64,000 nt of DNA from Photobacterium rosenbergii (GTDB lineage Bacteria > Pseudomonadota > Gammaproteobacteria > Enterobacterales > Vibrionaceae). Under the pieces are notes generated by a model. It did no database searches, was not told the DNA's origin, and saw only the letters and a list, made by a program, of their open reading frames with translations. The stretch lies in the NCBI RefSeq assembly GCF_003026455.1, contig NZ_PYMB01000001.1, positions 310,001 to 374,000 of the forward strand, in the 5' to 3' direction. The translations under genes were made by a program, and so were the position numbers. Below are positions 54,892-63,525 of this stretch, one piece after another. Every line of letters begins with the position of its first letter. Position 1 is the first letter of the stretch.

Positions 54892-55914
54892 TCACCCAAT
54901 ATACGAGTTGGTGATTGAAATTCGCTTGTGGCCAAGCTCCTTGGTGACAATTTCCCTTGCTGCCTTATCTATAGCTTTTGCCTCCTTTAGAGAGACATTT
55001 AGTTTTTCTGCCAGGTAAATGTGGTGTGCTTTGCCATGTTGAACATTTGCAACAACTGGGCACTGAACTCCCTTTATGTGAGTTAAGCTTTTGATAGCTT
55101 CTGAATACAAAGTTTGAGCAAAATAGCGTCTTTCACTATGAGCTAAATACCCGTCGATTTTGGATAGTTGCCGATAACAATGTGAAGAATACTCAGCATA
55201 GCTTTTATCGGCAGGGATCAGTGAGTGATGGTTTCCTTGAAATGGCAAGGCATCCTCTAGTGCTTTAATTTGGTTAGCATGCCGGACAGTGACTATTCGT
55301 GGTGTATGGTTCTTTTCGCAATCAATACGGATGTAACCATACCGTATTGCTAATGAATAAGCCTCTTTCACATTGAGTTTGCAGCTCCCCTCAAACCTGG
55401 CTCCGAACTCACGCATTAATCCCATTTGTGCTGCTAGCCGAGGCTCTACCATGGCGCGTGCCTTTACATGGTTTTCATAAGTGATTGTTTTACTATCACG
55501 TAATATGTCATCTCTTTCTGGGTACTTAGCTTGACTCGCGGTGAATCGAACTGATTGATCACCACGAGCTTGTGTTAAGACGGTATTTATCGCGGACAAG
55601 TTGTTTGCTGCAGTTGTGTAAGAGTCCATCCTATCAAGTGGATCCTCAACTCTTTGGCGTAAGTGTTCTGCATATGCCATGAGATGAGATCTTTGGATCT
55701 TTCTCATGTCATTGATTGTATAATGGGATTTGAGCCAGTCTGCAAAATGGCCGAAGCGAGATAGTTGTATATGGATGGTCGCTATGCCAATGACTTGGCT
55801 CCCTTGTTTTTCACGAAGGGCGTTTTTTGCTGCTTTAAGGATGTTTCGACTACCTAAACCAAAATTACGGGCATTTGGGTTTTTCCGTTCAGAACGACAT
55901 CTTGAAATCCTCAT
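54892..55914 (-). CDS. Integrase-domain protein (second tyrosine recombinase)
   Basis: 340 residues, RBS AGAGGTAAAT. N-terminal SAM-like DNA-binding part (HFADWLKSHYTINDMRKIQR), then a catalytic region with Arg near 172 (FGARFEGSCKLNV), HxxR near 259-262 (LAHSERRYFAQ), His329 and Tyr338 (ELGHKRISITNSYIG). The protein ends two residues after the presumed nucleophile. It matches the Phage_int_SAM_2/Integrase_1 type of integrase-domain proteins. The role is unknown; it differs clearly from the P4-type int at 52.3 kb. Confidence 0.8.
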   Translation of the reverse strand: MRISRCRSERKNPNARNFGLGSRNILKAAKNALREKQGSQVIGIATIHIQLSRFGHFADWLKSHYTINDMRKIQRSHLMAYAEHLRQRVEDPLDRMDSYTTAANNLSAINTVLTQARGDQSVRFTASQAKYPERDDILRDSKTITYENHVKARAMVEPRLAAQMGLMREFGARFEGSCKLNVKEAYSLAIRYGYIRIDCEKNHTPRIVTVRHANQIKALEDALPFQGNHHSLIPADKSYAEYSSHCYRQLSKIDGYLAHSERRYFAQTLYSEAIKSLTHIKGVQCPVVANVQHGKAHHIYLAEKLNVSLKEAKAIDKAAREIVTKELGHKRISITNSYIG

Positions 55915-57107
55915 ATTTACCTCTTGGTTTTAGGAAAAAGAATTATGACGCGGCAACAATGGGCTTTGGAATCAAGAGTAAGGAAACGAGTCGCTTTAAG
56001 TAGGGAAGGAAGAGGGGAATTTTCAAACAGGGCTTTCAAGAATAAGTAAGGTTTATTGGTGTGAGCTTATTCGTTTTATATCTAAAGTTAAGATATAGAC
56101 AGCATTTATCTTAGGGGAGGGGTATGACATCAGAGATTAAACTAGAGCCTTGCAAGCCAAAACTTGTTGGATCATATGATTGCTGTTTATCCCTAGTATT
56201 GAGAATTCAGATACTAGTTGCTTTGAAGCGATCTATCTGGACTTCACTGTCGATGTTCGTGAGAAGTCACTAATAGGTTAGGACTGACCCAAAGGGGTTC
56301 TCAAACGCAACACACATGACAGTTGGAACCTTGAAGCGGCGACCAGTTGTTATTGTTTCTACGACAGCCGATTTTGAAACGACTATTAATCTGATTAGGC
56401 GAATAGGGAATGGTGTTTGCTACTAACTCAGTTATGCCCCAAAGTGTTGTAGAATATTAACTCAGTAATGTTTTGTTAATCATCAAAAGGCATATTTCTA
56501 CTAATTAGTTGTTAGTCCTGTAAACTAATTATAAAGTGTGAATATGTGATGATGCTCACTTATTCATCAGGCAACTACATGACGTGTAGAATAGGAAAGT
56601 AGAAAACGCACGGAAGCGATAAAAAGCTCTTCTAAAAGAGTAAATCGGTGACGTGTCAGCTGACCCCCCTTCAGGCTGACACGAAACTGTGAACTTCCTA
56701 ATTGGTCAACTTCTTACTGACTCAAATATGTCCCATTGCAATTTAACGCAATTATTCAGTGGCAGATCGTGTCACCGAGTTTGCAATACATATTCTCATG
56801 TCGACCAGCTAATCATGGTGCTCGAAAACTCCCATTTTCTTCCATCTATTAACATTTTTATCCCAGAGCCATATTTGCATAATGATGAAACTCACTTCAA
56901 GGTATAAGATAAAGCGACTTTGGCTTGCTGGACACTACCTACCCTTCGGTTAATTTTCATCCCCCGAATTGACGAATGGTACCTCTTTTTCAGATACCAA
57001 CTGCGAAAGCTTTTGGCCAAACTTGCTACTTAAGAGTACTGGCAGTGGATTGACTTAATGCAAAATTTGTATGGTTTGTAGTACGCACTATTTGATACTT
57101 TAAATGG
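55915..57107. other. Degenerate 1.2-kb stretch without a supported gene
   Basis: Holds only short frames. A 34-codon frame (55945-56049, MTRQQWALESRVRKRVALSR then EGRGEF..) has a weak AGGAAAAAG site. A 49-codon frame (56124-56273, MTSEIKLEPCKPKLVGSYDC..) has a strong GGGGAGGGGT before its ATG but is cut short. A GTG-initiated frame (56689-56907) looks unlike a normal protein. A nine-base hairpin lies at 56652-56683. I take the stretch as decayed mobile DNA. Confidence 0.4.
56652..56683. repeat. Inverted repeat around a C-run
   Basis: CGTGTCAGC (56652-56660) and GCTGACACG (56675-56683) form a perfect nine-base stem over TGACCCCCCTTCAG. It may be a relic of an IS end or an attachment-like hairpin; no mate was found in the window. 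Confidence 0.4.
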
Positions 57108-57980
57108 TTAGCAATTGACACTACATATCAACGGTAATGTCGAGTCACTGGCCCATTCAATCATGGAACCATCGTAAATACGAACGTCTGAGTGCCCTAA
57201 AAGCGTTAACGCGAGAGCATTCATCGCAGCTACAACACCCGCTCCACAGTAAATAAGAACTTGAGGCTTATCTAAAACATCTAGCTTACTAAATCGCTCT
57301 TGTAACTGCTGGGCAGGCAGAAACTCGCCCGTCTCGTTATCAATAAGCGAATCATAAGAAACATTCTGACTACCCGGGATGTGCCCAGCCCTTCCATAAC
57401 GGTTTACTTCTCCGTTATGGACTTCTGACTCTAATGCATTAAGAATACATATAGAGTCATCTTCCATTGCCCTAATCACGTCATCCTTATTAACCCACAT
57501 AGTGGAGCGAGGGCCTAAGTTTAGTTGAGAAGGAGGATAGGCTTTGGCTCGGTCAGATGTTGCCCTATTTTCCTTTTTCCACTTATTCCAACCACCATCT
57601 AGTATCGCAACATTATCCAACCCTATAGAACGTAACATCCACCACATACGGGCAGCAAACATTGGACTATCAGCGGAGTATAGAACAACGGCACTATCAT
57701 TTGTGATTCCGGCCTGGCCTGCTTTATCTGCTAACAATTCTAGAGGAAGCATTGTGTAAGGCATCGCTGCCTTAGCGTCACTGAACTCGGATAATAAGTC
57801 GAGGAAATTCGCGCCAGGAATATGTTCTATCGACCATTTGGCGTAACCACTGGTAAACGTATAGCCCGGTTCAGGGTCATTGGGAGTTAGAAAAATACTG
57901 ACATCGTAAATACGAAGCGACTCATCGTTAATGTGTTTCTCAAGCCAGTCAGTGCTGACAATGGGTCCAGGAAGTTGCAT
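57108..57980 (-). CDS. Rhodanese-type sulfurtransferase (thiosulfate/3-mercaptopyruvate)
   Basis: 290 residues in two rhodanese domains. The first is inactive; it has ISTDWLEKH-type start (PIVSTDWLEKHINDES) and YSADSPMFAARMWWMLRSIG. The second carries the active Cys in VLIYCGAGVVAAMNAL; the loop CGAGVVA is nearer to mercaptopyruvate (CGSGVTA) than to thiosulfate enzymes (CRKGVT). It moves sulfane sulfur to acceptors such as cyanide or thiols. Divergent from the nnrU-like gene, with a TetR-type operator between them. Confidence 0.85.
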   Translation of the reverse strand: MQLPGPIVSTDWLEKHINDESLRIYDVSIFLTPNDPEPGYTFTSGYAKWSIEHIPGANFLDLLSEFSDAKAAMPYTMLPLELLADKAGQAGITNDSAVVLYSADSPMFAARMWWMLRSIGLDNVAILDGGWNKWKKENRATSDRAKAYPPSQLNLGPRSTMWVNKDDVIRAMEDDSICILNALESEVHNGEVNRYGRAGHIPGSQNVSYDSLIDNETGEFLPAQQLQERFSKLDVLDKPQVLIYCGAGVVAAMNALALTLLGHSDVRIYDGSMIEWASDSTLPLICSVNC

Positions 57981-58035
57981 GGCTGTAGGGTCCTTTTTTA
58001 TTCACAGGGTGTTTGACATAGTTTTTGCTCGTGTG

Positions 58036-58053
58036 TATAACGAACGTTCTATA
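58036..58053. promoter_or_regulatory. Putative TetR operator 1 (sulfurtransferase/nnrU gap)
   Basis: TATAACGAACGTTCTATA has core palindrome GAACGTTC. It lies in the divergent gap, 56 bases from the sulfurtransferase ATG and 140 from the nnrU-like ATG. It matches the sites at 61591-61609 and, in reverse, at 62751-62768. Confidence 0.65.
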
Positions 58054-58192
58054 GATGATACATTGAACAAATTTTAATTGAAACCGAAATTCGCTGGTTT
58101 GTGAAGTTTCCCTCTTCACTGGTTACCAACGGTTTCACGTTCATGTAACAACAAAGTTGATGCAACAACATCATTTGATTGAGGAAATTACT

Positions 58193-58762
58193 ATGGTGAA
58201 CTTACTTTTGGGGCTGTTTTTGTTTCTGGGTATCCACTCGGTTTCCATATTTTCTGAGAGCTTAAGGGATAGGCTGGCTGCAAAAAGTTTGCTTGGCTGG
58301 AAAGCTTTCTATGCATTTACTTCCGTGGCCGGGATAGTTCTTATCGGAATAGGGTATGCCCAACTTAGGTTGGAGCCAGTGTTCGTGTATGTCACCCCTT
58401 ACTGGCTGAGACACGTCACCTACTTGATGATGCTTCCAGCGATGATTTTGCTTGTTGCTCCTTATTTCCCTGGCCGAATTTCAACGACAACCAAACATCC
58501 TCAGCTTCTGGCCGTAAAACTTTGGGCTATCAGTCACCTGCTGGTAAACGGGATGCTCGCAGATGTCATTCTGTTTGTCTCATTTTTGATGTGGTCGGTT
58601 TTTGACTTTATCTCAATGAATAGAAGGGAAAGCAGAGAGGTTCCGGGATTAAAACCATCCGTTGTTAACGACATCATTGTGGTCGTGCTCGGTGTGGTTC
58701 TTACCGTTGCAATGATATTTTCTCTGCACGGAACTTTAATTGGTATGCCTCTAGCGGGCTAG
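58193..58762 (+). CDS. NnrU-family membrane protein
   Basis: 189 residues from ATG 58193 (GAGGAAATTACT upstream); the longer form to 58157 is less likely. Five or six membrane helices. LLLGLFLFLGIHSVSIFSES, FYAFTSVAGIVLIGIGYAQL and WAISHLLVNGMLADVILFVS (His in HLLVNG) match the NnrU/isoprenoid-cyclase-like PF07298. Role unknown; in denitrifiers it is linked to NO metabolism. First gene of the plus-strand cluster, 34 bases ahead of the next. Confidence 0.82.
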   Translation: MVNLLLGLFLFLGIHSVSIFSESLRDRLAAKSLLGWKAFYAFTSVAGIVLIGIGYAQLRLEPVFVYVTPYWLRHVTYLMMLPAMILLVAPYFPGRISTTTKHPQLLAVKLWAISHLLVNGMLADVILFVSFLMWSVFDFISMNRRESREVPGLKPSVVNDIIVVVLGVVLTVAMIFSLHGTLIGMPLAG

Positions 58763-58796
58763 AAAACACATAACATTTTCACTAATAGGTAAATAT

Positions 58797-59207
58797 ATGA
58801 CAAAGATAAGCAAAGAGATTATTGACATGGTCAATATGCCAGGCCGTATTGGTACGATTGCGACGGCAAGTAAACAAGGAATACCCAACATGGCATATTT
58901 TGGTAGTCCTCAATTGACCAGTGATGGTGTACTCACTATGGCGATAGAAAACAACCACACCTTGAAAAACCTTGAGGAAAATCCTTATGCCGTTTTCTTG
59001 TGTATTGCAGAATCCCCGGTTTCTTTTAACACACCAGGTTGCCGACTTTACTTAACCGTGAGAGAGGTGCAAAAAGAAGGCGCATTTTATGACGCAGTTC
59101 GCGGGGCATTAGTTGCTAAAGCAGGAGAAGTCGCAGCCGCTGGTGTCGCGTCTGCGGTTTCCTTCGATGTCACCGAAGTAAGAGCTCTGGTTGACAGAAA
59201 CGATTAA
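58797..59207 (+). CDS. Pyridoxamine 5'-phosphate oxidase-like FMN-binding protein
   Basis: 136 residues. A split-barrel fold with MVNMPGRIGTIATASKQGIP, NMAYFGSPQLTSDGVLTM and KNLEENPYAVFLCIAESP is typical of the PNPOx-like flavin reductase group. It probably binds FMN or F420-like flavin and reduces a small molecule. Its place between nnrU-like and dehalogenase-like genes suggests a role in the same detoxification. The substrate is unknown. Confidence 0.8.
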   Translation: MTKISKEIIDMVNMPGRIGTIATASKQGIPNMAYFGSPQLTSDGVLTMAIENNHTLKNLEENPYAVFLCIAESPVSFNTPGCRLYLTVREVQKEGAFYDAVRGALVAKAGEVAAAGVASAVSFDVTEVRALVDRND

Positions 59208-59263
59208 CCGTTCTTCCGGTACACCTTCCCACAATAATTTTTAGCTTTATATAAGCGCAAACA

Positions 59264-60283
59264 TTGGTATTAGTTTTGTTTAAAAAAATTAATTCATCCA
59301 TCGCAACTCTTTTGTTAGTCACTAGTACCGCTATGGCAGAAAATACAGAGGTCGTCATTTATGACATAAATCCCGACCCGGTATTAGCAAACGCGGACAC
59401 GACAAATACTAAATACCGGCCTTTTGTTGTCGATAAGGACGAATATCCGTTTAAGAGTCACTGGTATAGTCGTGATGGCATCTCAATGCACTACGTTGAC
59501 GAAGGCGAAGGCATTCCAATCGTGTTGACACACGGTAACCCGGACTGGTCTTTCTTAAACAGAAATATCATCAAAGATATGTCGAAAGACGCGCGAGTGA
59601 TTGCTTTCGACTTACCTGGTTTTGGCTTTTCCGATACACCACCTGGATACGGGTATACTCCGCAAGAGCACTCTGAATGGGTAGAGTCCTTAATTTTCGA
59701 CCACCTCAAATTGGATAAATTTATAATGGTTGTCCAGGACTGGGGAGGGCCTATTGGTCTAAATGTCGCGACGAATCATCCTGATAGCATCCATGGTGTG
59801 GTTATTAGTAATACTTGGGCATGGCGCTCAGAAGGTAACCTCGTTGAGTTTTCAAACATGATGCGAAAACCCGAAATGCAAAAAAAGCTCTTTGACCAAA
59901 ACTTTTTTGCCGCAGGATTTATGCCGAAGTACATAAACAAAGAGTCTGCTAGCAATAAAGCCATTACGGATGCCTACGCTCACGCATTTCCCACACCGGA
60001 ATCACGCACAGGCACCGCCGTCTTCCCGAAACAAATTGTCGATGCAGGTGACTGGCTAGAACGCATGGAATCGAGGTTACACACACTGTCAGATAAACCT
60101 GTCCAACTCATATTTGGAATGAAAGATAAAGCGGTCGGAACACCGGATATCATTGAAAGATGGCGCACTCATTACCCACAAGCCGATGTTCTTTTGCTAC
60201 AAGATGCCGACCATTTCACGCCAGAAGATAGCCCAGAAAGTTTTTCTTACTCGCTTAGAAAAATTCTAAAGAAGATTCAATAA
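59264..60283 (+). CDS. Haloalkane dehalogenase-like alpha/beta hydrolase with signal peptide
   Basis: 339 residues, starting at TTG 59264 or TTG 59276; no ATG is available. A signal peptide (SSIATLLLVTSTAMA) suggests a periplasmic enzyme. HGNPDWSFLNR gives the oxyanion Asn and halide site, VVQDWGGPIGL gives the nucleophile Asp and halide-binding Trp, and ADHFTPEDSPE the catalytic His. All fit haloalkane dehalogenases, which convert a haloalkane to an alcohol and halide. The acid residue (Asp/Glu) may be in FGMKDKAVG. Natural substrate unknown; related hydrolases act on haloacetate or epoxides. Confidence 0.82.
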   Translation: MVLVLFKKINSSIATLLLVTSTAMAENTEVVIYDINPDPVLANADTTNTKYRPFVVDKDEYPFKSHWYSRDGISMHYVDEGEGIPIVLTHGNPDWSFLNRNIIKDMSKDARVIAFDLPGFGFSDTPPGYGYTPQEHSEWVESLIFDHLKLDKFIMVVQDWGGPIGLNVATNHPDSIHGVVISNTWAWRSEGNLVEFSNMMRKPEMQKKLFDQNFFAAGFMPKYINKESASNKAITDAYAHAFPTPESRTGTAVFPKQIVDAGDWLERMESRLHTLSDKPVQLIFGMKDKAVGTPDIIERWRTHYPQADVLLLQDADHFTPEDSPESFSYSLRKILKKIQ

Positions 60284-60307
60284 CACTTTAATATATAGAG
60301 AATTATC

Positions 60308-61468
60308 ATGTTAAATTTCGATTTCTACAATCCCACCCATATCGTCTTTGGTAGGGACCGTCTCGCTGAACTCGATAAATTGGTACCAGAAAACGCAACG
60401 GTATTAGTCACTTTTGATAGTGAATACGCCAAGATGTTTGATACCGTCGATAAGGTAAAAGCTGCTCTAAAAAATAGACGGGTTATCGAGTTTGGGAATA
60501 TTCAAGCTAATCCCAAGTACGAATCACTCATCGAAGCTGTTGAGATTGCCAAAACAAACCAAGTAGACTTATTGCTTGCTGTCGGTGGCGGTTCAGTAAT
60601 GGATGCCACCAAATTTATTGCCATGGCAGCAACGCATACAGAAAGGGAATACTCCGCATTGCTTTCTCATGGCTTTACCCCGTTTTCTATAGATGAAGCG
60701 CTGCCGCTGGGTTGTGTTGTCACGCTGCCTGCAACAGGCTCAGAAATGAATATGGCGGGTGTTGTTACTTTAAACGGACAAAAAATGGCATTTATGTGCC
60801 CTCAGGTGTTCCCTGCGTTTTCGTTCTTAGACCCGGAGTTGACGTTGACGTTACCCAAATCTCAGGTGGCGAATGGTGTGGTTGATGCCTACATCCACGT
60901 TATTGAGCAATACCTGACATATCCTGTCAACGCTATGGTACAGGACCGCATTGCGGAAGGCATAATGAAGACCCTTATTGAGGTTGGGCCAGTTACATAC
61001 AACGACAACAGCAATGTTGAAGCTCGTATGAATTTTATCTGGTCAGCAACGAATGCTCAAAATGGGATCATTGGTGTAGGTGTTCCCCACGACTGGTCCA
61101 CTCATATCATCGGTCATGAGTTAACCTCATTATTTGGTATTGCTCATGGGCGGACGCTGGCCATCATACTTCCTTCTTTGCTTCGTGAGAGAAAAGAGCA
61201 AAAACGTGAAAAGTTACTTCAGTATGCTGAACGTGTATGGGGCATTGAGACTGGCACCGACGATGAGAAAATTGATTTGGTGATTGATAAAACGGAACAT
61301 TTTTTCCGCTCATTTGATATCAATACTAAGTTGTCGGAATACGATATCGATGAGAATGGTATCGAACAGATTGTTGGTAACCTTGACAGGTTGGGAATGA
61401 CAGCACTATCTGAACGAGGCGACTTAACTCTAGATATCGTAAAGAAAATTCTTAAAGCTGCTATGTAA
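60308..61468 (+). CDS. Iron-type alcohol dehydrogenase (YqhD/butanol dehydrogenase-like)
   Basis: 386 residues. FYNPTHIVFGRDRLAELDKL, AVGGGSVMDATKFIAMAA (NADP-binding), LPATGSEMN, and metal ligands in NGVVDAYIHVIEQYLTYP, and HIIGHELTSLFGIAHGRTLA. All metal-binding His/Asp are in place. It reduces aldehydes with NADPH or oxidises alcohols. Next to the dehalogenase-like gene (25-base gap), it could act on the alcohol or aldehyde that results. Confidence 0.88.
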   Translation: MLNFDFYNPTHIVFGRDRLAELDKLVPENATVLVTFDSEYAKMFDTVDKVKAALKNRRVIEFGNIQANPKYESLIEAVEIAKTNQVDLLLAVGGGSVMDATKFIAMAATHTEREYSALLSHGFTPFSIDEALPLGCVVTLPATGSEMNMAGVVTLNGQKMAFMCPQVFPAFSFLDPELTLTLPKSQVANGVVDAYIHVIEQYLTYPVNAMVQDRIAEGIMKTLIEVGPVTYNDNSNVEARMNFIWSATNAQNGIIGVGVPHDWSTHIIGHELTSLFGIAHGRTLAIILPSLLRERKEQKREKLLQYAERVWGIETGTDDEKIDLVIDKTEHFFRSFDINTKLSEYDIDENGIEQIVGNLDRLGMTALSERGDLTLDIVKKILKAAM

Positions 61469-61490
61469 ATCGTAACTTCAAGTCCACCAA

Positions 61491-61525
61491 ATCGTGCCAT
61501 TAACATAAACCCTTGATGGCACGAT
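61491..61525 (+). terminator. Hairpin after the alcohol dehydrogenase gene
   Basis: ATCGTGCCAT/ATGGCACGAT stem with a 15-base loop; poor T-run, so moderate support. Confidence 0.55.
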
Positions 61526-61590
61526 TATCATGATAGTTATATACCGCAATCATGGATTCCCTCCTCTTTAAAAAAAGTGTACTATCCGCG

Positions 61591-61609
61591 TATATCGACT
61601 GTTCTATAG
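61591..61609. promoter_or_regulatory. Putative TetR operator 2 (tetR promoter)
   Basis: TATATCGACTGTTCTATAG differs from the 58036 site at three of 19 positions. It ends nine bases before the tetR ATG, where a repressor would control its own gene. Confidence 0.55.
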
Positions 61610-61618
61610 GGTTAACAA

Positions 61619-62209
61619 ATGGCCAAGGCAAAATTCTCAACAACGCAAGAAGCACTGGGTGCAATTTTCCGTGTATCTATTCCACTGTTCGCCAAACATG
61701 GCTTTAGTGGCGTTTCAATCAGACAGGTAGCCTCTGCCGTTGGTGTGAGTATTGCGACTATTTACCATCATTTCCCTGATAAAAAAGCGCTCTACTTACG
61801 CAGCATTGAAGAATCATTTAAAGATAAGGCGATGGAACTCGAAGAGATACTGAAACCTGAAGGAACTATTGGAGAGCAGTTACACCGATTTATATTGCGT
61901 TTTACTGAACTTGTCATTAACGATCATGATTTCGAGCTTTTATTCCATCGTGAATTATTGGAAGGGGATCCGGAACGCTTGAGAGTATTGGCCGATGAAG
62001 TATTCCGGGAGCAATTCAAAAACGTTGTTGAATTAGCGAAGAGGCTTGCACCTGAAACCGATCCACACATGACAGCAATATCTCTTTTTGGACTTGTTTT
62101 TTTTCACCTTGAAACGGCTTCAATTCGACCATTCTTACCTGATGGTGAAGCTAAGCACAATAAACCGGAGCTTGTTGCCAAAAATATATGTAATCTACTG
62201 GTGCGATAA
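61619..62209 (+). CDS. TetR-family repressor of the dehalogenase cluster
   Basis: 196 residues. The N-terminal HTH is FSGVSIRQVASAVGVSIATIYHHFPDKKALY, key residues Gly-Val-Ser-Ile-Arg and Tyr-His-His-Phe, in the usual TetR position (about 30-60). The C-terminal ligand pocket is helical (LFHRELLEGDPERLRVLADE). Operator-like repeats lie before this gene and before all other promoters of the cluster. It lies 150 bases after the alcohol dehydrogenase gene, on the same strand but with its own promoter gap. Confidence 0.9.
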   Translation: MAKAKFSTTQEALGAIFRVSIPLFAKHGFSGVSIRQVASAVGVSIATIYHHFPDKKALYLRSIEESFKDKAMELEEILKPEGTIGEQLHRFILRFTELVINDHDFELLFHRELLEGDPERLRVLADEVFREQFKNVVELAKRLAPETDPHMTAISLFGLVFFHLETASIRPFLPDGEAKHNKPELVAKNICNLLVR

Positions 62210-62269
62210 TACTTTGGATAAAACAAAAATAATCAAGAATCAAAATTAAGTAAACAGCCCTAACTTTTC

Positions 62270-62701
62270 TTATTTAGGCCGGGATAACAAAAACATGATC
62301 AACGCTAACGGAATGAGTACATAGCTACCTGTACTGCCTGGCGTACCTATTGCTTCTATAGGTTTAAGTATTCCCAGTACCAAACGCATTACATTTTCCG
62401 CGATGATGAACATGTACATTAACGGAACAAAGCACCGGTAAAAGCAACTGACGAGTATATAAATGATTCCCAATAATAACTGAGAAAAGCCCCAAAGCGA
62501 GAAAATCAGAATAACAGTTTCTGCACCTGTTTGAGTAAATGTATCAAGGGGAATTTTTGCAATACTTTGCGCCCCTCCGTCTGGAGATAAGATATGAACT
62601 AAGCTCCGTACAAGGGTCATCAAAGTAAACAGGAAAAAGAAGTACAAAGCTACCTTTCGGCCTGAATATTCATTATGAATCTCTTTTGGCAAAACACCCA
62701 T
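62270..62701 (-). CDS. Small four-helix membrane protein, unknown function
   Basis: 143 residues from ATG 62701 with AAGGAG eight bases upstream; a longer ORF to 62734 is less likely. Four hydrophobic helices: YFFFLFTLMTLVRSLVHIL, VILIFSLWGFSQLLLGIIY, FVPLMYMFIIAENVMRLVLG, GSYVLIPLALIMFLL. No family recognised. The operator at 62751-62768 sits at its promoter, so it probably belongs to the TetR regulon. Confidence 0.7.
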   Translation of the reverse strand: MGVLPKEIHNEYSGRKVALYFFFLFTLMTLVRSLVHILSPDGGAQSIAKIPLDTFTQTGAETVILIFSLWGFSQLLLGIIYILVSCFYRCFVPLMYMFIIAENVMRLVLGILKPIEAIGTPGSTGSYVLIPLALIMFLLSRPK

Positions 62702-62742
62702 GATTTTTCTCCTTGTGAGTCTGATAAGCACCAAACCCAGAG

Positions 62743-62895
62743 TTATAATGTGTATAGAACGTTCGATTTGGCTAAAAACTCCTTAGTTTTTTGCCTACTC
62801 ATAGCCTTATTGCAGAGTAGTTCCCCATGCTTACTGATGTGGCAAACCTGGAGAACGTTTTTAGCTAAATCGATACCTATGATGCTCTTATCCAT
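62743..62895 (-). pseudogene. IS110-family transposase remnant (N-terminal 44 codons)
   Basis: From ATG 62895 (GAGAGGG before it) the minus strand reads MDKSIIGIDLAKNVLQVCHI, SKHGELLCNKAMSRQKTKEF, LAKS, the start of an IS110-type DEDD transposase with the first catalytic Asp. The family sequence ends at about 62765, inside the operator at 62751-62768, and the frame runs a few codons into it. The rest of the transposase (about 280 residues) is absent. Confidence 0.75.
62751..62768. promoter_or_regulatory. Putative TetR operator 3 (membrane-protein promoter)
   Basis: TGTATAGAACGTTCGATT; its reverse complement matches the 58036 site in GAACGTTCTATA. It lies 50 bases upstream of the four-helix membrane protein ATG. 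Confidence 0.6.
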
Positions 62896-63388
62896 AATGA
62901 AACCCTCTCAGCGAAATATCCATATCACAACGTCTAGTCTAGTGGTTGTGAAGGGGAGTGGATTCCATACATCATTTTAGTTAGAGCTATCAATTACGTG
63001 AAGCGTATGGATGAATGAGTTACATTTTCTTTTTATACGGTTATCGACAACTCAAGGCTGCTTCTCTAAATTGAGTCTGCCAAATCATTTATATCTAGTG
63101 ATCTTCACTGGTTACTAATGCTCTCTCTTTATACATGTTTATTTCAACTGAGTGCCATAACAATATGGTGCAAGGTATTAATGGACTAGTCAGCTAACTC
63201 ATATCAGACCCTAAGTTCTCAACTCTTTCTGCTGGCATTACGAGCCCTATCATTGACAGTCGGATGGAATAAAACAATTGAAGTTTTACCAATATAAACA
63301 ATGGTTTAAATTGAGTGTATGTCACTCCGATATTTTTTAAAAAAATCTTATTTAAAATCAATTAATTAACCCTAGGTTAATGCTTCTT

Positions 63389-63404
63389 TGAACGATCGAT
63401 CAAA
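63389..63404. promoter_or_regulatory. Putative TetR operator 4 (CMD gene, distal)
   Basis: TTGAACGATCGATCAA is a near-perfect palindrome (one mismatched pair). It lies about 10 bases before the next dyad; its similarity to the GAACGTTC sites is partial. Confidence 0.4.
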
Positions 63405-63413
63405 AATTATGTT

Positions 63414-63425
63414 GAACGGTCGTTC
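63414..63425. promoter_or_regulatory. Putative TetR operator 5 (CMD gene, proximal)
   Basis: GAACGGTCGTTC has five-base arms GAACG/CGTTC with a two-base centre, a widened form of GAACGTTC. It lies 100 bases upstream of the CMD-family ATG. Confidence 0.5.
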
Positions 63426-63525
63426 TGGTTTCTGTATATTCACTACAAACAGAGCGGTTGAGGACTTAGTTCTTTTCGCTATGCATTAAGTAAATAAGCA
63501 ACAGACAAGTTAATCGGAGAAGAAA

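Larger units (their letters stand above)
62896..63525. other. Intergenic region upstream of the CMD-family gene
   Basis: About 630 bases without a supported gene. The left part may be the outer end of the lost IS110 copy. The right part contains two GAACG-type dyads and the promoter of the CMD-family gene. Confidence 0.45.

Noticed and set aside
56689..56907. 72-residue GTG-initiated plus-strand frame
   Set aside because: No ribosome site, odd composition and no recognisable motif; a faint likeness to a LysR C-terminus was not enough.
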